A DNA stretch of 64,000 nucleotides from the IMG/VR virus record IMGVR_UViG_3300042868_003730, positions 1-64,000 of that record; one strand, 5' to 3'. Within the stretch, counting starts at the first letter, position 1. Each line of letters begins with the position of its first letter. This document shows positions 7,404 to 15,054 of this stretch, piece by piece. Under the pieces are notes generated by a model, which saw only the letters and a list, made by a program, of their open reading frames with translations, ran no database searches and had not been told where the DNA came from. The translations under genes and the position numbers were made by a program. Source of the stretch: a virus.

Positions 7404-7479
7404 GGAGAATAAGACTCGGTCAGTACGGTGGGACGTGCAGGTGGACAACACATGGACAAGGTTCGAATCCAAACTGAGT

Positions 7480-7790
7480 TTTTAGTATGATCGTATGAAG
7501 TAATTAGAAATGAGTTCTGGACGCGGGTTCGATTCCCGCCAGCTCCACCAAAAGCATATTCTGGCTGGTATCGGCAGTAGCCAAAAGGTCTTAGTATGCT
7601 TTTGATGGGGCTGATCAGGTTTTCGACAGGGCGAAAAGTATATGCATGGACGATCCAGTAGGCGATGACTGTAAATCAAGCAAAACAACGTAAATGCAAA
7701 CGACAGCGTCTATGACGTCGCATTAGCTGCCTAAACTCAGCTTAGGGTTTCGGTGGGTTTCCTAGTAACAGAATTACCCACCACTAACAA
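7480..7790 (+). ncRNA. ssrA: Circularly permuted (two-piece) tmRNA
   Basis: The 3' acceptor half comes first: GGACGCGGG TTCGATT CCCGCC and CAGCTCC-A-CCA ending at 7550. After an intervening loop (7551-7606) closed by an 8-bp stem (7551-7558 with 7595-7602) comes the 5' half GGGGCTG (7607-7613), which pairs with CAGCTCC, followed by the tmRNA signature TTTTCGACAGGG. The reading frame resumes at GCA 7696 and encodes ANDSVYDVALAA then TAA (7732-7734); with the charged Ala the tag is AANDSVYDVALAA, ending in the LAA degron. A stem (AGCTG/CAGCT) and a GGTGGGT/ACCCACC pairing (7752-7758, 7776-7782) follow. It should rescue stalled ribosomes and tag proteins for proteolysis. The 5' limit is approximate. 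Confidence 0.92.
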
Positions 7791-7791
7791 T

Positions 7792-7865
7792 TGGGGATTA
7801 GTTAAATGGTATAACATCGGATTTTGATTCCGAGATCACAAGTTCGATTCTTGTATCCCCTGCCA
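7792..7865 (+). tRNA. tRNA-Gln (TTG)
   Basis: Acceptor TGGGGAT pairs with ATCCCCT except for a U1-U72 end mismatch; weak 1-72 pairing and G73 are normal identity features of tRNA-Gln. Anticodon stem TCGGA/TCCGA holds loop TTTTGAT, anticodon TTG. T-arm ACAAG/CTTGT. CCA is encoded. Confidence 0.92.
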
Positions 7866-7870
7866 GTAGT

Positions 7871-7878
7871 TATAAATA
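7871..7878 (+). promoter_or_regulatory. TATAAATA late-type promoter element
   Basis: A perfect T4-type late box TATAAATA between tRNA-Gln and the hydrolase gene. The ATG at 7884 is only 5 nt downstream, so transcription from it would be leaderless or serve the following genes. Confidence 0.45.
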
Positions 7879-7883
7879 AACTT

Positions 7884-8639
7884 ATGACTATTCCAAAATA
7901 CAAAAGTATATTCATATCAGACGTACATCTAGGTACGAAAGACTGCAAAGCAGCGACACTTAATGATTTTCTAAAGAACAACAGCTGCGAAACTCTATAC
8001 CTCGTCGGTGACATTATCGATGGCTGGAGGATTCAACAGAACAAGTGGCGGTGGAAACAAAGCCACACCAATGTTATTCGGAGAATCCTAGGTTGTTCAA
8101 AGGACGGTACGAAGGTAATATACATTGCCGGAAACCATGATGAATTCCTAAGACCACTGTTATCCTATCACATTGGATTTGGTCTCGTAGAGATAGCCAA
8201 TCAGTACGAGCACATTGGAGTTGATGGTAAGAAATACCTCGTAGTCCATGGTGATCTATTCGATGGTATTACCAGACTAGCACCTTGGCTCTCATTCCTC
8301 GGTGATCGCGCATATGATTTTATTCTTAGCGCAAATACTAAGTTAAACTGGGTAAGAAGAAAACTTGGATTTGGCTACTGGAGTTTAAGCAGATTCCTAA
8401 AGTATAAAGTAAAGAAAGCAATTGATTTTGTTTTCCACTTTGAAAAGAATATCGCAAAGTACTGCGCCAAACGAGGTTTTGATGGAGTTATCTGTGGCCA
8501 TATCCATCATGCAGAAATCAAAAACATCGATGGTGTTGTTTATATGAATGATGGTGACTGGGTAGAATCGTGTACGGCATTAGTTGAGCACCACGACGGA
8601 ACCTGGGAAATAATTATGTGGAATCCGCAGGATGAATGA
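7884..8639 (+). CDS. LpxH-like metallophosphoesterase (UDP-2,3-diacylglucosamine hydrolase family)
   Basis: 251 residues. Calcineurin-like metal motifs run in order: SDVHLG (D-x-H), GDIIDGW, GNHDE, HGD and GHIHHAE, with a C-terminal NDGDWVES typical of the LpxH family. LpxH removes UMP from UDP-diacylglucosamine in lipid A synthesis at the inner membrane face. The start at 7884 (MTIPKYKSIFISDVHLG) is chosen because an upstream in-frame ATG lies inside tRNA-Gln. It overlaps a GT4 glycosyltransferase by 8 bp; the pair probably alters host envelope lipid or LPS (inference). Confidence 0.85.
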   Translation: MTIPKYKSIFISDVHLGTKDCKAATLNDFLKNNSCETLYLVGDIIDGWRIQQNKWRWKQSHTNVIRRILGCSKDGTKVIYIAGNHDEFLRPLLSYHIGFGLVEIANQYEHIGVDGKKYLVVHGDLFDGITRLAPWLSFLGDRAYDFILSANTKLNWVRRKLGFGYWSLSRFLKYKVKKAIDFVFHFEKNIAKYCAKRGFDGVICGHIHHAEIKNIDGVVYMNDGDWVESCTALVEHHDGTWEIIMWNPQDE

Positions 8640-9651
8640 TCGCAAGACAATTCTTATTATCACTGATAACTTACCGGACCAAATAAATGGCGTCGTTACA
8701 ACTTTCAAAAACATTGAAACGTATGCTGATCGTGATGGGTTTGATATTGTTTATCTTGATCCCAGGCAGTTCAATTATATTAGTTGTCCTGGCTATGCTG
8801 ACATTAAACTCTCAATCCCGATTAAGATTGGAAAAAAGATTGAGAGCATATCTCCTGATTTTATCCACATTGCTACGGAAGGTCCAATCGGATTTTTCTC
8901 GCGATGTTACCTGGATAAGAAAAGGATAAAGTACAATACAAGTTATCATACAAAGTTCCCTGAGTTTCTGAAGGAGTTATATGGTATTCCAGAATGTATC
9001 AGTTACGCATACTTTCGCTGGTTCCACAAACACAGTGGGAAAGTTCTAACCACTACAAAGACCATGGTCCAAGAACTGGAAGAACATGGATTTGGTTCTA
9101 GAATAATCCCATGGACTCGCGGAGTTGACAGAAATATATTTGACAAATCTCTTCGATCACAGTATAATGGTAAGGTGTTACTAAGCGTAGGTAGGGTAAG
9201 TAAAGAGAAAGGTATCGAGGATTTCTGTTCTCTGGACTGCTCGAATGGTGGCATTAAGAAAATAGTAGTTGGTGATGGTCCATTGCGAAAAGAATTACAG
9301 GCAAAATATCCAGATGTGGAGTTCGTCGGTACGAAACGAGGAAAAGAATTAGCAGAGTATTATGCCAATGCAGATGTGTTTGTCTTTACGAGTAGGGTTG
9401 ATACTTTCGGTATCGTGATAATTGAAGCATTATCAATGGGTACTCCAGTAGCAGCATATAAAGTTCCTGGACCAATTGATATTATTGAACCTGGTGTCAA
9501 TGGATTTATAGGTGAAGATCTTGTTGATAGTATAAATAGCTGTTTAACACTCGATCGAGATTTGGTTGAGAAGTCAAGTAGTAAGTGGTCTTGGCAAGAA
9601 TGCTGGAATATATTCAAAGAAAATCTAATTTCTGTTCAGAGAGTCGGCTAA
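8632..9651 (+). CDS. GT4-family glycosyltransferase
   Basis: 339 residues with a GT-B fold. The N-terminal part has DNLPDQINGVVTTFKN and HTKFPEFL; the C-terminal donor site has SVGRVSKEKGIED, VGDGPLR and the family motif VFTSRVDTFGIVIIEALSMGTPVAAY (E-x7-E region). Members transfer hexoses or mannose from nucleotide sugars to lipids or glycans. The overlap with the LpxH-like gene suggests the two act on one envelope lipid or glycan. A role in DNA glucosylation is less likely given this relationship. Confidence 0.88.
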   Translation: MNDRKTILIITDNLPDQINGVVTTFKNIETYADRDGFDIVYLDPRQFNYISCPGYADIKLSIPIKIGKKIESISPDFIHIATEGPIGFFSRCYLDKKRIKYNTSYHTKFPEFLKELYGIPECISYAYFRWFHKHSGKVLTTTKTMVQELEEHGFGSRIIPWTRGVDRNIFDKSLRSQYNGKVLLSVGRVSKEKGIEDFCSLDCSNGGIKKIVVGDGPLRKELQAKYPDVEFVGTKRGKELAEYYANADVFVFTSRVDTFGIVIIEALSMGTPVAAYKVPGPIDIIEPGVNGFIGEDLVDSINSCLTLDRDLVEKSSSKWSWQECWNIFKENLISVQRVG

Positions 9652-9652
9652 T

Positions 9653-10276
9653 ATGAATATCACAAAAGAACAACTAAAACAAATCATTCCAAAAAATCCA
9701 TACGTGGATCATTGGCATGGTGTGTTATCTAAACTATTCCCAGATTATGGAATTGACACTCCAGCCAGAATGGCATCATTCTTGGCTCAATGTGTCCATG
9801 AATCTGGTGGATTCACTACCCTTAAAGAAAATCTAAATTATAGACCAGTAACTCTTCGGAAGATTTTCGGAAAGTATTTCCCCACGGATGCACTGGCTGA
9901 GGAGTATTGCAGCAAGCCAAACAAGCAGGAAGCAATTGCCAATCGAGTTTATGCCAATCGTATGGGTAATGGTGACGAGGCGAGTGGTGATGGTTTTCGT
10001 TACTGTGGAAGAGGTCTTATTCAGTTAACTGGTAGGGACAATTACTCATGGTTTGCTGCGAGTATAGAAATCAGTCCAGAAGATGCATCAGAGTATCTTC
10101 AGACGTTTGAGGGTGCTGCGCAATCTGCTTGCTGGTTCTGGGAAAGCAACAATTTAAATACGTTTGCCGATGCGGGAGACCTTCTTACAATGACCAAGCG
10201 CATCAATGGTGGTACAATCGGAATGGAACATAGAAAACACGAATACGAACACGCAATGAAAGTATTCGGAGGTTGA
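9653..10276 (+). CDS. GH19 endolysin
   Basis: 207 residues matching chitinase class I/GH19 lysins: FLAQCVHESGGFTTLKENLNY contains the catalytic Glu, followed by YANRMGNGDEASGDGFRYCGRGLIQLTGRDNY. GH19 phage lysins cleave peptidoglycan glycan strands. There is no signal peptide, so a holin is needed for release; the two membrane proteins directly downstream are candidates. ATG follows the preceding stop at once. Confidence 0.92.
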   Translation: MNITKEQLKQIIPKNPYVDHWHGVLSKLFPDYGIDTPARMASFLAQCVHESGGFTTLKENLNYRPVTLRKIFGKYFPTDALAEEYCSKPNKQEAIANRVYANRMGNGDEASGDGFRYCGRGLIQLTGRDNYSWFAASIEISPEDASEYLQTFEGAAQSACWFWESNNLNTFADAGDLLTMTKRINGGTIGMEHRKHEYEHAMKVFGG

Positions 10277-10277
10277 T

Positions 10278-10541
10278 ATGGCTTGCGATAAGAAGATGTT
10301 ACTTGGTGCGTTGATCATATTACTCTTACCTCTGTCATTGGCATTTTGTGGTGGAGACAGGTTTCGCTATCCATGTCAAGATCCTAAGAATTGGGATGAC
10401 GATATGTGTAAGCCACCTATTTGTGATGTTACGAGAACTTGTCCAGAACATATTTTCAAAGGACAGCGAGATCCTAGGTTGGGACCTCCCGAACCAGTAA
10501 ATTTACCAGCTCCGAAAGTAGGAGGAAATTGTGGAAAATAA
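10278..10541 (+). CDS. Cys-rich single-span protein next to the lysin
   Basis: 87 residues. One N-terminal hydrophobic segment (about 7-24, MLLGALIILLLPLSLAFC) could be a signal or anchor. The rest has eight further or so Cys/Pro-rich residues (RYPCQDPKNWDDDMCKPPICD). I recognise similar proteins beside phage lysis genes but know no function. It overlaps the next gene by 11 bp. Confidence 0.65.
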   Translation: MACDKKMLLGALIILLLPLSLAFCGGDRFRYPCQDPKNWDDDMCKPPICDVTRTCPEHIFKGQRDPRLGPPEPVNLPAPKVGGNCGK

Positions 10542-10989
10542 ATTAATGTATACAGAAGAACAATTAATGGCTCGATTGAAGTTCTTCATCGGGATTTGCT
10601 TGGCATTGACATTGACGGGAATTATTTTCGTCATACTTTACTCAATCCTGTTCATTACTCAACCATTGAATGCGATCAGCCCTATTGATCAGAAGTTCTT
10701 TGAGATGATCATTCCGATTGCAACTTTCCTGACAGGCACCTTGTCTGGTATTATGTTGGCTGGTGGTGATAAAGATCTAAGAGCGAAGGCACTTGAGGCA
10801 GCAAACAAGCCACCTCCTCCAGCTCCTGCTCCAGTTGGATTCCAGCCTGGTTTGTCTACGACTGTAAATAACGGTATGGATTCTCCAGTGTCGAGATATA
10901 CATTCACCCAGACTCAATCTTTCGCTGAACCAATCGTTGGCTTCAATGGAATGTTGGCTCCACCTGCTGCACCGCAACCACTTATCTAG
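10531..10989 (+). CDS. Two-span membrane protein, candidate holin
   Basis: 152 residues. GTG at 10531 is chosen because AGGAGG (10520-10525) stands 5 nt upstream; the next ATG at 10546 has no such site. Two membrane segments (about 15-41 and 55-80) are followed by a Pro/Ala-rich and Gln-rich cytoplasmic or periplasmic tail. Its place after the GH19 lysin and topology make it a holin candidate. Confidence 0.6.
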   Translation: MENKLMYTEEQLMARLKFFIGICLALTLTGIIFVILYSILFITQPLNAISPIDQKFFEMIIPIATFLTGTLSGIMLAGGDKDLRAKALEAANKPPPPAPAPVGFQPGLSTTVNNGMDSPVSRYTFTQTQSFAEPIVGFNGMLAPPAAPQPLI

Positions 10990-10997
10990 GAATAACT

Positions 10998-11189
10998 ATG
11001 ATCAAGAATATCTTATTGTCCGTAACATTAGCAATTTTCTCAATTGGTATTGCTCACGCTGAACCAGAAAAGAAGAAAGTTTGCGTAGAACAAAAGAACC
11101 AAAAGACTGGTAAGACAACTAACGTGTGTAAAGTTATCAAGATCCATAAAAAACTAGAAGTTGCTCCTGTCCCTGAAAAGAAGAAGTAA
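10998..11189 (+). CDS. Small secreted Lys-rich protein (63 aa)
   Basis: A clear signal peptide (1-21, ending AHA) and a short mature part with Lys pairs, two cysteines and a C-terminal EKKK. No family recognised. It is in the lysis cluster and would sit in the periplasm. Confidence 0.65.
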   Translation: MIKNILLSVTLAIFSIGIAHAEPEKKKVCVEQKNQKTGKTTNVCKVIKIHKKLEVAPVPEKKK

Positions 11190-11195
11190 TTGTAT

Positions 11196-11283
11196 GGATA
11201 GTTGGCCGAGTGGTTAAGGCAGCAGTTTGCTAAACTGTCGCTCAGAAATGGGCGCATAGGTTCGAATCCTATACTATCCGCCA
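11196..11283 (+). tRNA. tRNA-Ser (GCT)
   Basis: Acceptor GGATAGT pairs with ACTATCC. Anticodon stem GCAGT/ACTGT holds loop TTGCTAA, anticodon GCT. A long variable arm identifies a class II Ser tRNA. G73 and encoded CCA are present. Confidence 0.93.
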
Positions 11284-11327
11284 GAACGTGACTAAATTAT
11301 TAGTGCGTCAACTGATGAGGTATCATT

Positions 11328-11630
11328 ATGAGTAATCCAGAAGATAAAGTAAAACACAGTCGGCGTTTCTATGATGTTGAAACTCACGTAGAACGTCGCA
11401 AGAAATTGATCAAAGCAAAGTCAGTGTACTTTGATGGTCACTCCACTGATAAACAACCCCACAGACTATACAAGTGTTCAGGAATGAACTGCGGTAACTC
11501 ACATTGCGTAATGTGTGGAAATCCTCGGAAGTTTCTCAAGGAGAAAACTATTCAGGAACGATCCTTCGAGCAGTTACCAATTGATCTTCTTGGTGAAGAT
11601 CTAGATGATGAGATTAATGAATTACGATGA
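11328..11630 (+). CDS. Zinc-motif phage protein (100 aa)
   Basis: Basic N-terminal half followed by CSGMNCGNSHCVMCGNPRK, four cysteines and a histidine in a compact metal site. A similar protein occurs in many T4-like phages; function unknown. ATG has TGAGGT upstream. Confidence 0.7.
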   Translation: MSNPEDKVKHSRRFYDVETHVERRKKLIKAKSVYFDGHSTDKQPHRLYKCSGMNCGNSHCVMCGNPRKFLKEKTIQERSFEQLPIDLLGEDLDDEINELR

Positions 11631-11662
11631 GATTATGATTAGATTAGCGATGAGATTAGTGT

Positions 11663-12133
11663 ATGATGAAAATTGATATAGATGAACTACAAAACTTTAT
11701 TGAATCACAATCAGAGACTACTCGGATTTATTTCGGGGCAGACTCCGAACGTGTCAATGTAAATGACGTATGGATGGTAGATTACCTTTTGGTAGTTGCG
11801 ATTCACATTGATGGAAAACATGGAGCCAAGGTATTCGGAGAAGTGCATCGTGAACGCGAATACGATAAGAGACTTGACCGTCCGAAGATGAGGCTTATGA
11901 CAGAGGTGATGAAGGTCGCTGAGTTGTATCTAAAGTGTGCAGATTTTCTTGAGGATAGACATGTAGAGTTACATCTAGATATCAACCCTCTGGAAATACA
12001 CGGAAGTTCCTGTGCTCTCAATGAGGCAGTGGGCTATATAAAGGGTGTTTGTGGAATTGATCCTGTTGTAAAACCCAATTCCTGGGCAGCAAGTATTTGT
12101 GCTGACAGAATCAAGACCATATTCCCAAAATAA
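11663..12133 (+). CDS. RNase H-like YkuK-family protein
   Basis: 156 residues. Motifs fit the RNaseH_like/YkuK (DUF458) family: GADSER near the start, LHLDINPLEIHGSSCALNEAVGYIKG and KPNSWAASICADR at the end, giving the acidic and polar residues of an RNase H-like site. Biochemical role is not established. Confidence 0.75.
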   Translation: MMKIDIDELQNFIESQSETTRIYFGADSERVNVNDVWMVDYLLVVAIHIDGKHGAKVFGEVHREREYDKRLDRPKMRLMTEVMKVAELYLKCADFLEDRHVELHLDINPLEIHGSSCALNEAVGYIKGVCGIDPVVKPNSWAASICADRIKTIFPK

Positions 12134-12156
12134 ACTATTAACTACTGAGGTAAATT

Positions 12157-12348
12157 ATGGAAGAAAAGAAAGTATTCGAATTTAATCTGGCTCTTAATCT
12201 AGATGAAGTTAACACCGTACTGACCGCACTGTCATCGGGGCAGTATAGCGTAGTGTCGGATCTCATTGCTAAGATTCGTGCACAGGCTTTGGGGCAGATG
12301 CCTCCGGAGCAACCAGTTGAAGTCGCTGACGAAGTAGTTAGCGAATAA
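12157..12348 (+). CDS. Small hypothetical protein (63 aa)
   Basis: ATG preceded by TGAGGT. The product has a helical middle (LNLDEVNTVLTALSSGQYSVVSDLIAKI) and an acidic Pro/Val tail. No family recognised. The 114 bp after it hold no gene or tRNA that I can support. Confidence 0.65.
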   Translation: MEEKKVFEFNLALNLDEVNTVLTALSSGQYSVVSDLIAKIRAQALGQMPPEQPVEVADEVVSE

Positions 12349-12462
12349 GTTACCCACCTTAGGGCACGTTAGTCGTCACGGTTATAGGCGTCCGAGAAAT
12401 TTCACTGTCGCTCGTCAGTCGACCCAGTATAAAGTAAGCTGGACTAATTCATAGGATTCATT

Positions 12463-12873
12463 ATGTTAAATCTAACACTGATTCGTGGTCTCCCTGGCTC
12501 TGGTAAGTCCACTGTTGCTAACCAACTATTAGCTGATATTCCAGGCACATATCACGTAGAGACTGATATGTTCTTTACGGATTACAATGGCAACTATGAA
12601 TGGAATCGCGAGAATCTCGCCGCTGCCCATGAATGGTGTCTAGATCAGACTCGTAGGGCATTACGAAATGATCTCCAAGTATTCGTATCCAATACGTTCA
12701 CTACCCTCCACGAACTCCGTCCATACTTCGCTCTGGCAAAAGAGTTCGAGATTCTTCCTACAGTTATTCTCTGCCAAAATGACTGGGGGAATGTCCACGA
12801 TGTCCCTGTTGGAACTATCCTCAACATGAGGAAGCGATTCGTCTACGATATTTCATCACTCTTCCAGGAGTAG
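12463..12873 (+). CDS. P-loop kinase of the polynucleotide kinase-like type
   Basis: 136 residues. Walker A is GLPGSGKST near residues 9-17, and ETDMFF follows as in AAA_33/PNK-type P-loop kinases. VSNTFTT and NMRKRF (lid-like Arg) fit. It may phosphorylate a nucleic acid end or nucleotide; substrate unknown. ATG has TAGGAT upstream. Confidence 0.75.
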   Translation: MLNLTLIRGLPGSGKSTVANQLLADIPGTYHVETDMFFTDYNGNYEWNRENLAAAHEWCLDQTRRALRNDLQVFVSNTFTTLHELRPYFALAKEFEILPTVILCQNDWGNVHDVPVGTILNMRKRFVYDISSLFQE

Positions 12874-12913
12874 TTTACTTTTATTCAGTTTCGAGGTATA
12901 ATAACTTATCGAA
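12874..12913 (+). promoter_or_regulatory. Early promoter cassette 1
   Basis: TTTACT (12874), 17-nt spacer, TATAAT (12897), then AACTTATCGAA. Arms GTTTCGA and TCGAAAC form a perfect 7-bp dyad across the -10 box. Drives the small gene at 12932. Confidence 0.85.
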
Positions 12914-12931
12914 ACGAAATTAGGAAATAAG

Positions 12932-13132
12932 ATGTTTGACGAAACTAAAGTTCTGGAAGTTGTCAAGAGTGTAACAGACAACGGCGCATATTTCTTCCAG
13001 GGCACTCTGTTCCTAGAGACCGAGGATCCTGAGATCGCAGTTAACGTCTTCATCGCGATCGCGGAGAAGATCACTGCTGCTCTTGCCTTCGGTAAGGCTG
13101 GCCAGGGTGAAACCTACTACGACTTTATCTAA
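12932..13132 (+). CDS. Small early protein (66 aa)
   Basis: First gene behind promoter cassette 1, with TAGGAAA upstream of the ATG. Mixed alpha/beta sequence (MFDETKVLEVVKSVTDNGAYFFQG...), no recognised family. Confidence 0.7.
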   Translation: MFDETKVLEVVKSVTDNGAYFFQGTLFLETEDPEIAVNVFIAIAEKITAALAFGKAGQGETYYDFI

Positions 13133-13154
13133 AAGTTTAGTTAAGGAGTATATT

Positions 13155-13379
13155 ATGAAGTTTCGCGTAATTGTGAATGGCGTGCATTTCTTCTCTACTA
13201 CCAAGGCCATCCGTAATGGCATCGGTGATCATTACGAAACCAATGCTGCACTCCAGAAGGCACTTGTCTGCCTTGAGACCCCAGTAGTTCGTAAATACTT
13301 TGCTCCGGCACCAACGGTAAAATCCAATGGCATCGCTGGCACCTGGGAAGGTATGTCTGTTCAACTTGATCGGATTTAA
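13155..13379 (+). CDS. Small early protein (74 aa)
   Basis: Start set at 13155 by AAGGAG at 8-9 nt spacing; an upstream in-frame ATG lies within the preceding gene. Product MKFRVIVNGVHFFSTTKAIRNG... with basic residues; unknown function. Confidence 0.7.
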   Translation: MKFRVIVNGVHFFSTTKAIRNGIGDHYETNAALQKALVCLETPVVRKYFAPAPTVKSNGIAGTWEGMSVQLDRI

Positions 13380-13380
13380 T

Positions 13381-13644
13381 ATGGAAGACCATCTCAAACA
13401 CTTCGCTCTCCTAGCACTGGAGAATCCACATAACCCATACTCTGAAGTCACCAAAGGCGATATCCATTGCTTTGATGACACGGAGTTGTTTCGGTACACG
13501 ATGTATGTGGTGACTGAATGTTTCTACATTATGGAGACACTTCAAAAGAATATGACTCCTGAAGAGACTAGAGCAGCAGAGATGTGCGCTGAGGCAATTC
13601 AGAAAGAGTTCAAACCTGTTATGGATAAAGTAGTAGCCAAGTAA
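13381..13644 (+). CDS. Small early protein (87 aa)
   Basis: ATG at 13381 follows the previous stop by one base, suggesting coupling. Product MEDHLKHFALLALENPHNPYSE..., helical and acidic, with a conserved-looking TPEETRAAEMCAEAI. Unknown function. Confidence 0.68.
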   Translation: MEDHLKHFALLALENPHNPYSEVTKGDIHCFDDTELFRYTMYVVTECFYIMETLQKNMTPEETRAAEMCAEAIQKEFKPVMDKVVAK

Positions 13645-13653
13645 GGAGCCAAT

Positions 13654-13941
13654 ATGTCAGGTGGTCATTTTAATTATGAGCAGTATCGTATTCAGCGCAT
13701 TGCAGACTCAATCGAGCAATTGATTCTAAGTAATAATTCAGATAAACTTGATGAGTATGATTACCCTATCGGTCGCCATTACTCAAAGGAAACTATCAAA
13801 GAATTCGAGATTGGACTAGATCATTTGAAGAAGGCTATTATCTATGCACACCGCATTGATTGGTTGGTTTCTGGTGATGATGGTGAAGAATCATTCCATA
13901 CAAGATTGAAGAATGATTTGGAGGAAGATCCAAAATGGTGA
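13654..13941 (+). CDS. Conserved phage protein of unknown function (95 aa)
   Basis: AAGGAG precedes the ATG. The opening MSGGHFNYEQYRIQRIADSIE is a recurring start in a family of small phage proteins; the rest is acidic with a YAHRIDWLVSGDDGEESFH segment. No biochemical role known. Confidence 0.75.
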   Translation: MSGGHFNYEQYRIQRIADSIEQLILSNNSDKLDEYDYPIGRHYSKETIKEFEIGLDHLKKAIIYAHRIDWLVSGDDGEESFHTRLKNDLEEDPKW

Positions 13942-14144
13942 TGTACTGCTATCCTAAAAAGAGGTACGTTGTTGCTACTGGAGTTTGGCGGAATACCCGT
14001 GGCGGTGGATTCAGGAATTTCCTCACCACTCCTAGTCTTCAACGTGCATTGTCAGTATATCGCAGGTGCAAAGTGAAGACAAGGCAGATTGATGTTCGTG
14101 GGCGTGGATTCAAAGCATATGCACTGATGTGGGAGAAGATGTGA
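13935..14144 (+). CDS. Small basic protein (69 aa)
   Basis: Overlaps the previous gene by 7 bp. Strongly basic (many Arg, Lys) with aromatic residues, product MVMYCYPKKRYVVATGVWRNTRGGG..., possibly nucleic acid binding. No family recognised; the third codon is another possible ATG start. Confidence 0.6.
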   Translation: MVMYCYPKKRYVVATGVWRNTRGGGFRNFLTTPSLQRALSVYRRCKVKTRQIDVRGRGFKAYALMWEKM

Positions 14145-14491
14145 TGACTGATTTACGAAAAGCAGCGCAGAAGGCGCTGGAGGCTTGGGATATATATCAG
14201 CAATGGCCGCTTCCTATTCGCCCAGACAAAGAGTTTGACACTCTCCGCGCTGCCCTCGCGCAGCCTGAGCAAGATCCTGTGGCGTGGATACGCAACGAGG
14301 GTGGGCTGTTTGGTAGTGATTGGACGCCTCTCTACACCAACTCACCCCAGCGCAAGCCGATGACGGACATGGCAATTGAGCGCGCATACGATGAACTGCT
14401 ATCACAACCCATGCGGGAGCAGGACAAAAGGGTGATCGTCAACTTTGCCCGTGCCATCGAAAAGGCGCATGGGATTGGGGGTGATGTATGA
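14144..14491 (+). CDS. Prophage-type hypothetical protein (115 aa)
   Basis: The TGATG overlap fixes the start at 14144. Product MTDLRKAAQKALEAWDIYQQW... with TLRAALAQPEQDPVAWIRNEGG and MTDMAIERAYDELL, a style common in prophages of betaproteobacteria and other proteobacteria. The gene is more GC-rich than its neighbours, hinting at recent acquisition. Function unknown. Confidence 0.7.
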   Translation: MTDLRKAAQKALEAWDIYQQWPLPIRPDKEFDTLRAALAQPEQDPVAWIRNEGGLFGSDWTPLYTNSPQRKPMTDMAIERAYDELLSQPMREQDKRVIVNFARAIEKAHGIGGDV

Positions 14492-14562
14492 GTACTTCTG
14501 ATTGGATTCTCCTATATTGCACTGTAGTTGCTTTTGGCTTGGGGATTTGGATAGCAAAATGA
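14488..14562 (+). CDS. Membrane micropeptide (24 aa)
   Basis: ATG overlaps the previous stop as ATGA and its own stop overlaps the next ATG. Product MSTSDWILLYCTVVAFGLGIW... is a single hydrophobic helix. Double ATGA coupling supports reality; function unknown. Confidence 0.5.
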   Translation: MSTSDWILLYCTVVAFGLGIWIAK

Positions 14563-14804
14563 AACCACTTTACAAAACAGTCAAAGTAGTGTATGATGCC
14601 CATACCGCAGAGTACAAGGTCTATTATCGTAATTGGTTTCGTTGGCACTATGATCGCGGATATTTTGTTAGCAAATATATGTCTCCTAAGACCGCAAGAG
14701 AAAGTGCAATTGAACGTGCCGAATCTCTTTTGGAGACAGTTGAAGTATTCCGGAAATCTTATTCTCTGCCATGGAAGCATATGAGTTCTTATGAATCAGA
14801 ATGA
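14559..14804 (+). CDS. Small basic protein (81 aa)
   Basis: Starts in an ATGA overlap with the micropeptide. Rich in Tyr, Trp, Arg and Lys (YKVYYRNWFRWHYDRGYF), then a helix. Unknown function. Confidence 0.62.
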   Translation: MKPLYKTVKVVYDAHTAEYKVYYRNWFRWHYDRGYFVSKYMSPKTARESAIERAESLLETVEVFRKSYSLPWKHMSSYESE

Positions 14805-15054
14805 ACTAAAACCAACAGAATCTGAAGTAATTATCGGCAGACTTCGAAAGAAGATTGTTAATTTGATGGACCAGAGGGATGGGTATAAGAATGAACTGGT
14901 TCATTATCGTGAGGTACTTGACCATCATCCTTTCCGTGAGCGAGAATATAAAGAATATAATGCTAGAATCAAAGAACGTGAACGAGTTAAAGCATTGGAA
15001 ACAAGAGTCAAAGAGCAGGAAGAACTTATTAAGTTGCTGAGGAAAGAACAATGA
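14791..15054 (+). CDS. Coiled-coil protein (87 aa)
   Basis: Overlaps the previous gene by 14 bp. Highly charged and helical; residues about 47-87 (REYKEYNARIKERERVKALE and on) predict a coiled coil. No family recognised. Confidence 0.62.
   Translation: MNQNELKPTESEVIIGRLRKKIVNLMDQRDGYKNELVHYREVLDHHPFREREYKEYNARIKERERVKALETRVKEQEELIKLLRKEQ

Noticed and set aside
7404-7482. A possible extra tRNA: ACTCGGT and ACTGAGT could form an acceptor, and GGTTCGAATCC looks like a T-loop.
   Set aside because: The T-stem has only two pairs and no anticodon arm with U33 forms. It may be a decayed tRNA or 5' sequence of the tmRNA precursor.
7824-7883. An upstream in-frame ATG that would lengthen the LpxH-like protein by 20 residues.
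   Set aside because: The extension lies inside tRNA-Gln; the family start fits ATG 7884.
12349-12462. 114-bp gap with several short complementary segments, checked for a tRNA or small RNA.
   Set aside because: No TTCRA T-loop, acceptor stem or strong hairpin; nothing supportable.
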